DNA of 14,292 nt. It comes from an uncultured Saprospirales bacterium. GTDB taxonomy: Bacteria; Bacteroidota; Bacteroidia; Chitinophagales; Saprospiraceae. Location: contig CALAZP010000052.1 of assembly GCA_937926355.1 (NCBI GenBank), positions 1-14,292 on the forward strand, read 5' to 3'. This document shows positions 6,361 through 12,824 of this stretch, one piece after another; position 1 is the stretch's first letter; each line of letters starts with the position of its first letter. Made by a program: the position numbers and the translations under genes. The notes beneath the pieces are model-generated. The model ran no database searches. It was not told the DNA's origin and saw nothing but the letters and a program-made list of their open reading frames with translations.

Positions 6361-6858
6361 TTAGAGACCTAAGTCTTTTGGTGTGTATTTGAATTCTTGG
6401 GCGTGGCCAGCATCTCCGAAGGCTTCGTCTGCGTTGGTGAAGTGCTTGTAGGCAAGATCTACAAAGTCCTTAGCATTAATCATGTACTCGTCTACCATGA
6501 ATACAAGCTCCTGAGAAGAGTCTTTGGCTTTAAAAGGACCATAGTATCCAGAATCACCAACATACCCTTGTTCAAAGAGAAAGACCATTAGATCTGTCAT
6601 GGAGTCAAAGCTAAGGGTGCTATCCTTAGGCACACTGTGATACTTAGAGGTGATAAAGGGATTGTCCATCTTCATAGACTCTATGAGCATCTTCACACAT
6701 GTCTTTTCATCTTTTGCCTTTACCAAGAATCCTAAGGGTCTGTCATCTTGTCCTCTAGATGTGATGCCTAGAAACATGAATCCGATAGATGGATCAAAGC
6801 CTATGTTAGATAGGTCTTTGAGCAGGTCTTCGTCTTCGTATAGTCTAATATGCTTCAT
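6361..6858 (-). CDS. Phage protein of unknown function, 165 residues
   Basis: It starts at the ATG at 6858, giving MKHIRLYEDEDLLKDL. An in-frame TTG at 6876 is less likely. The protein is soluble and acidic, with mixed alpha and beta character (GFMFLGITSRG, LGFLVKAKDEKTCVKMLIES, SSQELVFMVDEYMINAKDFVDLAYKHF). I recognise no family. Its opening KHIRLYEDE resembles the NFLKTFENY of the plus-strand gene at 8725, a type of N-terminus often seen in small phage proteins. It is the first gene of a minus-strand pair with the lipoprotein. GATATATAAG on the minus strand (6874-6865) lies close to its start, but no TAnnTTTG promoter is visible. Confidence 0.68.
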   Translation of the reverse strand: MKHIRLYEDEDLLKDLSNIGFDPSIGFMFLGITSRGQDDRPLGFLVKAKDEKTCVKMLIESMKMDNPFITSKYHSVPKDSTLSFDSMTDLMVFLFEQGYVGDSGYYGPFKAKDSSQELVFMVDEYMINAKDFVDLAYKHFTNADEAFGDAGHAQEFKYTPKDLGL

Positions 6859-6940
6859 AGATGGCTTATATATCAAAACCGGTGGTGTAGACTTGGATGG
6901 CGGCGGGTCTGCGACACAGGGGCCAAAAAAGCCCAGTTGC

Positions 6941-6973
6941 TTTTTTTATCTCCGGAGGAATTGGGTACTTTTG
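6941..6973 (+). promoter_or_regulatory. Promoter P6 (T-tract / CTCCGGAG / TACTTTTG)
   Basis: T7 at 6941-6947, ATCTCCGGAG at 6948-6957 containing the perfect palindrome CTCCGGAG, eight bases, then TACTTTTG at 6966-6973, a perfect TAnnTTTG. It drives the rightward gene at 6979, whose ATG lies only five bases after the -7 box. A short GGGC/GCCC stem-loop (6920-6934) lies just upstream of the T-tract. Confidence 0.7.
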
Positions 6974-6978
6974 ATGCT

Positions 6979-7455
6979 ATGGATGAGCTAAGAGAACTTT
7001 TGGACGATCTGGGAGATCTGGGATTGAAGACCTGCCTCCAGAGGGGCAAGGACTTGGGCTATGGGAGAGGACTGCACGGCTTGAACGATGGCACTCGCAA
7101 GATGCTCTTGACCAACGAGGCCGTGGAGTGGCTCATTGCCCAGGGGCACGTCGAGGGAGCTTGGGATATGGATAACTATTGGTCTGTGGTCGAAGGAAAG
7201 AAAAGGAGATGGAACGTGAGGCTCAAGAGAGGATTTTGTGACACCTGGAAGGGCATGTACCTCATGAGCTATGTGCTCATCCCGCTGGCAGACGGAGAGC
7301 ACTACAGCGTGATGGGCTCTTGTGGGGACTCTGGATTCGGCTCAGCCTTCCAGTACAACCTCCGACCGAGGTCTGTCCAGCGACTGCTGGATAGACTGGA
7401 GACCAAGCTCCTGGCCCTGTCTTTGGGAGCCGGGGGAGCCAACCCCATTCTTTAG
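6979..7455 (+). CDS. Phage protein of unknown function, 158 residues
   Basis: The start is set at ATG 6979 (MDELRELLDDLGDLGLK). The frame continues upstream, but those codons lie within promoter P6 and antisense to the minus-strand gene, so they are not coding. The transcript would begin at or next to the ATG, so translation may be leaderless. Three helical stretches (MDELRELLDD, NEAVEWLIAQG, RSVQRLLDRLETKLLAL) flank a probable beta region (MYLMSYVLIPLADGEHYSVMG). I recognise no family. The composition is GC-richer than that of the cassette to the left and like Region 1, which fits its sharing the same promoter class. Confidence 0.66.
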   Translation: MDELRELLDDLGDLGLKTCLQRGKDLGYGRGLHGLNDGTRKMLLTNEAVEWLIAQGHVEGAWDMDNYWSVVEGKKRRWNVRLKRGFCDTWKGMYLMSYVLIPLADGEHYSVMGSCGDSGFGSAFQYNLRPRSVQRLLDRLETKLLALSLGAGGANPIL

Positions 7456-7569
7456 GTACTGAGCACACCGCGCAAGCTAAAGATGACTGAGATTGCCTCT
7501 AGGCGCGCTGAGTCTAAGATGGGCTAAGAAACAAAGAAGACTGAGAGAGGTATAACGAGTGCACTTACC

Positions 7570-8271
7570 ATGTCATCTATGCAGGAGTCTAATCCATCAC
7601 ATTTGCACAGGATCTTTGCAACCGAGAGTCTGCAAGGGGAAAGAAACTTTGACCTGGTCTATGAGAGGGGACTTTGGGGTTGGGAAGGCAATGGCAGCGG
7701 CACCGGATCCATGATGCACACCACAGTTGCTGTGAGGGATCTATTCTGTAAACTCATAGAGGAAGAGGGTGTGAGCACTATTGTGGACGTTTCCGTTGGC
7801 GGCATGCTGTGGTGGCCGGAGGTGCTGGAGAAATATCCCCACGTCAAATTTTATGGTTACGATATTTCAAAAACCAAGACAGCAGAAAATGCGGAGAAAT
7901 ATAGAGATCGGGTCAATTGGAAGTTTGATGTGGCAGATGTCACCACCAAGATGGATTATCCCAAGTGTGATCTGCTCATCTGCAGACACACCCTAAACCA
8001 TCTCTCTGCCCAGGACGTCATCAAATCCATGGTGCATCTGAAGGTGGCAGATGCAAGGTTGCTCGGCATCACCCAACACGAGGTGGACGATCTCTTTAAA
8101 GAGGAGCTTATCACCCCAGATGCACCCGGGTGTGTTGACTACAGACCCATCGATCTGCGAAGAAGTCCAATTGCTATGCCCGATCCTTGGTTGGAGATAG
8201 AAGATGCAGATGCTGAGGATGTCCAGATGGAGTGGCAGAGAAAGTTCTGCATTTGGCAGAGGCTGCAATAA
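7570..8271 (+). CDS. Class I SAM-dependent methyltransferase
   Basis: A 233-residue protein that fits a methyltransferase family common in polysaccharide loci. It has GLWGWEGNGSGTGS near residues 34-47 (family pattern WGxxxSGSGSGS). Motif I is TIVDVSVGGMLWWPEVL at 70-86 (usually LDxPCGDxxWM), the motif II strand is FYGYDIS with Asp98, and DLLICRHTLNHLSAQDVIKSM (134-154) corresponds to the usual DLILCRDxLVHLS. The end, RPIDLRRSPIAMPDPWLEI, matches the family's LxxPPFxLPxP segment. Motif I lacks the usual Cys and Asp, so SAM binding may differ. It is likely to methylate a sugar or other small substrate. A DUF6165 gene follows 22 bp later. Confidence 0.78.
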   Translation: MSSMQESNPSHLHRIFATESLQGERNFDLVYERGLWGWEGNGSGTGSMMHTTVAVRDLFCKLIEEEGVSTIVDVSVGGMLWWPEVLEKYPHVKFYGYDISKTKTAENAEKYRDRVNWKFDVADVTTKMDYPKCDLLICRHTLNHLSAQDVIKSMVHLKVADARLLGITQHEVDDLFKEELITPDAPGCVDYRPIDLRRSPIAMPDPWLEIEDADAEDVQMEWQRKFCIWQRLQ

Positions 8272-8293
8272 AAAAAAATGAAATCGCAAGACA

Positions 8294-8701
8294 ATGAAGA
8301 TAGAAGTATCCAACGGAGAGATAGTTGACAAATTGACTATTCTTGATATTAAGACGAGACTTATCTCAGACAAGACTAAATTAGAAAACGTCTGGAAGGA
8401 GTTCAACGAGCTTTCCCCTATTGTCAAGAGCATCTACGATGACCTGAACAGGGAAGATCGGGAAAGAATGGAATCCTTGCATAACGAATTGCAGGAGGTT
8501 AACCAGAAGCTGTGGTACATCGAAGATGATATCAGAGTTCTAGAATCCCAGCAAGATTTTGGAGAGAAATTTATAGATCTAGCAAGATCTGTATATTTTA
8601 CCAACGATGAGAGGGCCAAGCTAAAAAAGGAGATCAATCTCCTAACTGGTTCATTGCTTGTTGAAGAAAAATCGTACGAGGATTATACCTCATCCTGCTG
8701 A
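8294..8701 (+). CDS. DUF6165 family protein
   Basis: A 135-residue protein that matches DUF6165 nearly end to end. It begins MKIEVSNGEIVDKLTILDIK, continues with KLENVWKEFNEL, then EVNQKLWYIEDDIR (about 68-81) and QDFGEKFIDLARSVYFTNDERAKLKKEINL (87-116), and ends with LLVEEKSY. It is almost wholly helical. The family has no known activity but is found mainly in bacterial surface-polysaccharide clusters beside glycosyl- and methyltransferases, which matches the methyltransferase 22 bp upstream. An insertion of charged residues (SIYDDLNREDRERMES, 46-61) lies between helices. It is probably cytoplasmic. The family assignment is strong; the role is inferred from context. Confidence 0.82.
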   Translation: MKIEVSNGEIVDKLTILDIKTRLISDKTKLENVWKEFNELSPIVKSIYDDLNREDRERMESLHNELQEVNQKLWYIEDDIRVLESQQDFGEKFIDLARSVYFTNDERAKLKKEINLLTGSLLVEEKSYEDYTSSC

Positions 8702-8724
8702 TATATAAGAGAAATCAAGGTGAT

Positions 8725-9174
8725 ATGCCTATGAACTTTCTTAAAACCTTTGAAAATTATTCTGATGAAGATCTCGAATCACTCAAGAATTTTGGGAAGT
8801 CTTATGGCATTATCAAAAGAAGGGTTCGTACCGACGATCTAGAATTCGGCAAAGAGGTAAAGGACACAGAAAACGAAGAGCTTGATTTTCTAGACGACTG
8901 GAAAGGAAAGGGAGGAGAACAAGTTGAAGAGGTCAGTGGCTATTTAATCAAAGATGAGATAGATCTTGATATAAGCTTGGATAATGGCTACCACATCAGA
9001 TTTGATGCTATGCTAGGTCCACATAGATATGAAGCAGTAATTAAAATGTTTGGTCCTGGTTTGAAAATAGATCCAGAGGAACAAGCAGAGGTCGCGACAA
9101 AATTCTTAGAACACCAAACAGATAGGGGTACATTGGGTGCCATTCTAGCAATCTATGAGGAATTAAGGTACTAA
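8725..9174 (+). CDS. Phage protein of unknown function, 149 residues
   Basis: It starts MPMNFLKTFENYSDEDLESLKNF; a second ATG two codons later is also possible. AAGG (8717-8720) lies just upstream of ATG 8725 as a possible ribosome-binding site. The protein is acidic throughout, with a probable beta region in the middle (GYLIKDEIDLDISLDNGYHIRFDAML) and a C-terminal helix (EQAEVATKFLEHQ). There is no recognised family, signal peptide or membrane segment. The NFLKTFENY start is like that of the unrelated minus-strand protein at 6858. It lies between the DUF6165 gene and the fibre-like gene, in DNA of intermediate base composition. Confidence 0.65.
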   Translation: MPMNFLKTFENYSDEDLESLKNFGKSYGIIKRRVRTDDLEFGKEVKDTENEELDFLDDWKGKGGEQVEEVSGYLIKDEIDLDISLDNGYHIRFDAMLGPHRYEAVIKMFGPGLKIDPEEQAEVATKFLEHQTDRGTLGAILAIYEELRY

Positions 9175-9212
9175 TTTCATTACCACAAGCACGTTTCCCA
9201 ATATATAGGGAG

Positions 9213-10814
9213 ATGGCTTTTTTTCCTATTAAATATAACACAGCAAGTGAATCTAACTCCCTGTCTAAAGGCAATTGGTGGGTTGGTACAGGAGATAAAG
9301 GTAAAGGACCAACAAGCACCACCGGCTACTACAACTCTTTAGAGCCACCTGCTGGAGGATATGCAGTATATCAAAACCAATCCAGCGGTGGACCATCAAT
9401 TGGAGTTTGTGAAAACGACTCCGATTTAATTGAGACTGTTAATAAGATCTCAAACAACAACTTTACAACAGTAGCAGAGGCTCTCACCTACGCTGCATCT
9501 AACGATAACCTCTTGGTAGACGATGGTAAAACCTTCCCGTATTTAGTCTCCACTGAGAATTTGGTTTTCTGTGTTGATGGCAGGTTTATACCATCCCACC
9601 CAAGGTCAGGTAATTCGTGGTATGATATATCACCAAACAGTAATAACGGATCCCTAATTAATTCACCATCCCACAACCAGAACGGATATCTTGAGTTTGA
9701 TGGACTGAATGATTATGCAACATTTACCCTGGCCGGGGTAAATTTAGATAGTGGATGTACAATAGAGGGATGGGTTAAAAGAAGGTCGACCCCAACAAAC
9801 TGGAGAACTTTCTTCAACGTTAAGTCAGCTTCTTCAAATACTCCTTTTTTTGAATTCCGGAGTAGTGCTAACACCCAAGCAATTTACGCGGACTACTATA
9901 ACGGCACTGATTACACAACGGGATCTGCTTCGCTCCCAACAGGAGAGTGGGGACATGCAGTAGCTACTTATGATGGTAATGGCAATATAAAATTCTATTT
10001 CAACGGTCAACTAGTAGCAACAAGAACTGGGGTTCCTGCATTTTCTATGGGTAACAATCCACGTTTAACAATAGGTAGAGCCTATTCTAATGACAGGTAC
10101 ACTGATATAGATGTGCAGGGGGTAAGAATATATGATGCACCACTAAGTGCAGAAAATATTTGGAAAAATTATATGGGAGGAAATATACCATCATCGGGGC
10201 TTAAGATGGCATTTGCTGTACCTCACCAAGTTTCAAACCATTCTGGTGGATGGAATTTTGATCTTGCCGGGCAATACAGCAACCTCAATACCTGGGGTTA
10301 TGCACACGGAGATCTAAACGGTGATTTTGATGGACTTACAGAATTTACATATTGTCTATGGATCAAGGTATATTCTCACCATACTGGTTATTCCCAGACC
10401 CCATTTAACAAATATTCGGGCACCTCAACTGCTGTGGTTAGACTCTATGATTTTGGAAATTACAATAACAATGGAGGAAACGGTAATCTCGGCTGGTATA
10501 TGAATGTTGGCGGAGTATGGACAAGCGTTGGTAGTAATTTCGGAAAGACCACGGTGGGGGAAACTCTATTTTATTGCATCCAGTTTAACAGCACACAGTC
10601 AGGGCAAACCTGGGTCAACGGTGCTAAGCACGGATCCCGATCTAGGAGAACTGGATCTGTTGCTTCCAACACAACTAACTTTTATATAGTTAACTCTGAT
10701 TATGGTGGTGAACAATACACCAAAGTAAAGGAGGCCTATGTTTATGATAGGGAATTAACAGACCAAGAGATAATCGAAATTTATAATTCAACAAGAGGAA
10801 AGTATGGAGTATAA
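9213..10814 (+). CDS. Double-LamG tail-fibre-like structural protein
   Basis: A 533-residue protein. The N-terminus (about 1-105) has phage structural flavour (TSTTGYYNSLEPPAGGYAVY, then DLIETVNKIS). Two concanavalin A/LamG-like domains follow. The first (about 115-322) has GYLEFDGLNDYATF, EWGHAVATYDGNGNIKFYFN and VQGVRIYDAPLSAENI. The second (about 330-525) has FTYCLWIKVYSHH, ETLFYCIQFNSTQSGQ, VKEAYVYDRELTDQEI and the end GKYG. LamG folds bind carbohydrates, so a virion fibre or adhesin recognising host glycans is the natural reading, consistent with the glycan-modifying genes nearby. There is no signal peptide, as expected for a virion protein. The ATG follows AGGGAG directly. A 49-residue gene overlaps its end. 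Confidence 0.82.
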   Translation: MAFFPIKYNTASESNSLSKGNWWVGTGDKGKGPTSTTGYYNSLEPPAGGYAVYQNQSSGGPSIGVCENDSDLIETVNKISNNNFTTVAEALTYAASNDNLLVDDGKTFPYLVSTENLVFCVDGRFIPSHPRSGNSWYDISPNSNNGSLINSPSHNQNGYLEFDGLNDYATFTLAGVNLDSGCTIEGWVKRRSTPTNWRTFFNVKSASSNTPFFEFRSSANTQAIYADYYNGTDYTTGSASLPTGEWGHAVATYDGNGNIKFYFNGQLVATRTGVPAFSMGNNPRLTIGRAYSNDRYTDIDVQGVRIYDAPLSAENIWKNYMGGNIPSSGLKMAFAVPHQVSNHSGGWNFDLAGQYSNLNTWGYAHGDLNGDFDGLTEFTYCLWIKVYSHHTGYSQTPFNKYSGTSTAVVRLYDFGNYNNNGGNGNLGWYMNVGGVWTSVGSNFGKTTVGETLFYCIQFNSTQSGQTWVNGAKHGSRSRRTGSVASNTTNFYIVNSDYGGEQYTKVKEAYVYDRELTDQEIIEIYNSTRGKYGV

Positions 10815-10953
10815 CATCATTGAAAACGAACCAAATCCAGATGGATCCGAAGATAGACCAACTTTCGAGGTATATCTTGGAGATAGTGTGGTTTTTTATG
10901 CACCAACTAAAGAAGAGTGTGAGTATTGGATCTCTTTGAATCCTATTACATAA
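10804..10953 (+). CDS. Small overlapping phage protein, 49 residues
   Basis: An ATG at 10804 lies inside the last codons of the LamG gene, and the frame runs 49 codons to TAA 10951-10953. The 11-bp overlap suggests translational coupling. The protein is acidic and looks like a real small domain rather than noise: RPTFEVYLGDSVVFYAPTKE, then ECEYWISLNP. It has two likely strands and a helix. The AGAGGAAAG stretch before the ATG could be a ribosome-binding site. The function is unknown; small proteins of this type often sit beside fibre genes. Confidence 0.6.
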   Translation: MEYNIIENEPNPDGSEDRPTFEVYLGDSVVFYAPTKEECEYWISLNPIT

Positions 10954-11007
10954 AATATGAGACTGATGTGGATGCTTTTATATCTTATTTACTAAATACC
11001 TGAAAAC

Positions 11008-11040
11008 ATTTTTTCTTAGCGCTTTCTTTCCTTAGATTTG
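11008..11040 (+). promoter_or_regulatory. Promoter P7 (T-tract / AGCGCT / TAGATTTG)
   Basis: ATTTTTT at 11008-11014, CTTAGCGCTT at 11015-11024 with the palindrome AGCGCT, eight bases, then TAGATTTG at 11033-11040, a perfect TAnnTTTG. The geometry equals that of the left-hand promoters although the GC box differs. The ATG at 11062 begins 22 bp after the -7 box. Confidence 0.62.
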
Positions 11041-11061
11041 TATTATTAAAAATTTAAGAGA

Positions 11062-11343
11062 ATGCAAAGGTACAAAAGAGGAAAGGAAATTCAAGATCAT
11101 TCACTGAATGAAGTGTTTACCAGATACAAGGCTAAACAGGAAACCGAATTCGTCAAAACATTCTTTGGCAAGGAGGAAGCAAATTCAATTTTAGAAACAT
11201 GTGGAATTCCAGAGGTTGAAGAATTTGCTCCGGAGGTAGAATATCCAGTTCATATTGGGTATTCAACCTCAGCGATCTTCTTGCTATTCCAGGTGGCAAA
11301 AATAAATCTACACTTACGCAAGGTAAAATTACACAAACTCTAG
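11062..11343 (+). CDS. Small phage protein, frameshifted near its C-terminus
   Basis: From ATG 11062, 22 bp after promoter P7, the frame encodes 93 residues and stops at 11341-11343. The first 65 or so look like a normal soluble protein (HSLNEVFTRYKAKQETEFVKTF, then EVEEFAPEVEYPV). The rest (SAIFLLFQVAKINLHLRKVK) has unusual composition. The -1 frame instead reads LSDLLAIPGGKNKSTLTQGK followed by ITQTLEEA and stops at TAA 11352-11354, which overlaps the ATPase ATG as TAATG. That is far more protein-like and has no start of its own. The intended product is probably about 97 residues, with the shift between about 11217 and 11256. A mutation, a sequence error or programmed frameshifting could explain it. 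No classical slippery heptamer is visible. Confidence 0.55.
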   Translation: MQRYKRGKEIQDHSLNEVFTRYKAKQETEFVKTFFGKEEANSILETCGIPEVEEFAPEVEYPVHIGYSTSAIFLLFQVAKINLHLRKVKLHKL

Positions 11344-11353
11344 AAGAGGCATA

Positions 11354-12436
11354 ATGAGTAATAAAAATATCGAAAACCAGACGATACAAGAAGAAATTGA
11401 GATTGACGTAATAGCGCCAACTCCGGTGGTAAAATACAATACACCAACAGGATATAACCAATGGGCGGTCCATCCTGGGGGTAAATTCTCGCCAACGATG
11501 CCAACCGAGAAAAAAATCCTTCCTGGATTTTATGAGGTTGGTCAAGATAATCAGATTGGTTTCTATCTACAAAGAAAGAAAATAACCATTGACGAGCTCT
11601 ATCATCTACCATCCGACGAGCTTCAGGATATGATAGAGGACATAGAGAAGTTTTGGAACAGGAAAGAAAAATACAAGGAATATAATTTTGTTCACAAGAG
11701 GGGTATTCTGCTATATGGGGATCCAGGAAATGGCAAATCCGGTATTATACAGCTTTGTACAAAGTACCTTATCGAAGAAATGAAGGGTATTGTTATTAAC
11801 CTTTCCAACGGAGATCAGATTGATTGGTATCAAAACTTAATTGGTCCACTAAGAGAAATTGAACCAGACACTCCACTCATTGTAATTCTAGAGGATATTG
11901 ATGGCATTGCTGGCGAGGGACACTGGTCAACCTCAATGCTATTGAATCTCTTGGATGGTATAAAGCAAATAGATAATGTCGTTTATTTAGCGACCACGAA
12001 CTATCCAGAAAAGCTGGAGGAAAGAATTACAAACAGACCTTCAAGGTTTGATCGTAGATACGAGATAGAAATGCCAAGCGATAAGGTGAGGGAGTCCTAC
12101 ATTAAAAACAAACTTACCCCAGAGGAATTGCTTTATAAATACGGACCGAGAGGTGTACATTATATTGTATCAAAGCAAACCCTTCCATTTGTAAAACGAG
12201 ATTCTTGGACACGTTTGTGGAAAGAAGCTGAATTTTCAATAGAGATAGCCGAATGGTTAACATCAAAAATAAATGTTAAAGTTAAAATTGATATGGACTA
12301 TAATGAAGATGAAACTTTTTTATCTTCAAAACTCATACCCGCAGCTAAAGGATATGCCCAATCATTGGGGTATACAGTAAACATAAAACCAAATGAAGAT
12401 AGATTCGCTGTGTTTGCAGCAGATCATGAATGTTAA
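11354..12436 (+). CDS. AAA+ ATPase with an RNase H-like (YkuK/DUF458) C-terminal part
   Basis: A 360-residue protein. Residues about 110-250 are an AAA+ module of the FtsH/BCS1-like type: Walker A GDPGNGKS (122-129), Walker B LIVILEDID (175-183), sensor-1 Asn in ATTNYP (213-218), and arginine-finger region NRPSRFDRR (227-235). The N-terminus (1-105) is phage-specific. After YIKNKLTPEEL (249-259) the expected helical lid is missing. Instead, residues about 261-360 resemble the latter part of YkuK/DUF458: YGPRGVHYIVSK, DSWTRLWKEAEFSIEIAEWL, KIDMDYNEDE and AADHEC. The family's first strand with its catalytic Asp (GTDS) is absent. Two genes seem joined in frame near 12120-12140. The ATG overlaps the preceding stop as TAATG. 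The ATPase call is secure; the chimera is recognised from memory. Confidence 0.78.
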   Translation: MSNKNIENQTIQEEIEIDVIAPTPVVKYNTPTGYNQWAVHPGGKFSPTMPTEKKILPGFYEVGQDNQIGFYLQRKKITIDELYHLPSDELQDMIEDIEKFWNRKEKYKEYNFVHKRGILLYGDPGNGKSGIIQLCTKYLIEEMKGIVINLSNGDQIDWYQNLIGPLREIEPDTPLIVILEDIDGIAGEGHWSTSMLLNLLDGIKQIDNVVYLATTNYPEKLEERITNRPSRFDRRYEIEMPSDKVRESYIKNKLTPEELLYKYGPRGVHYIVSKQTLPFVKRDSWTRLWKEAEFSIEIAEWLTSKINVKVKIDMDYNEDETFLSSKLIPAAKGYAQSLGYTVNIKPNEDRFAVFAADHEC

Positions 12437-12447
12437 AAACAAATAAA

Positions 12448-12824
12448 ATGAAAAGAATAGCACAACAACTTAACGTTTAACTGAATTTCCATTTGAGATT
12501 AAGAACAAGAATGGAAACCTAATCTACTATGAAACCTCAAATGGACTTTGGGCAAAGTGGGAATACGATTCCAACGGAAACGAAATCTACTATGAAACCT
12601 CAAATGGACTTTGGGCAAAGTGGGAATACGATTCAAACGGAAAGCAAATCTATTGGGAAGACTCAACTGGATTTTGGGTAAAAAGAGAATATGATTCCAA
12701 CGGAAACGAAATCTACTATGAAAACTCAGATGGAGATATACTAGACAGCCGACCAAAGCAAAACTGTGAAGCTAAAATAGTAGAGATTGATGGAAAGAAA
12801 TATCAACTAAAAGAAGTAAAATGA
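12448..12824 (+). pseudogene. YD-like repeat protein gene, copy 0, frameshifted
   Basis: The ATG at 12448 begins MKRIAQQLNV like the family, but TAA at 12478-12480 ends it after ten codons. The rest continues in the -1 frame from about 12477: TEFPFEIKNKNGNLIYYETS, four 21-residue units, and the conserved tail ending VEIDGKKYQLKEVK, with TGA at 12822-12824. Removing two bases at 12478-12479 would restore MKRIAQQLNVTEFPFEI. The body has no ATG start, so the gene is broken or needs recoding. The first two units share 51 identical bases 63 bp apart (12521-12571 and 12584-12634). The last codon overlaps the next gene as ATGA. Confidence 0.72.

Noticed and set aside
6650..6991. Plus-strand frames of 113 and 64 codons opposite the minus-strand genes
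   Set aside because: They are antisense to the 165-residue minus-strand gene, which has the better start and protein-like composition. Promoter P6 interrupts the longer one.
6865..8709. GATATATAAG before the genes at 6858 (minus) and 8725 (plus) as a second promoter class
   Set aside because: The identical decamer lies at very different distances from the two starts (6 and 15 bp between), and AT-rich decamers recur by chance.
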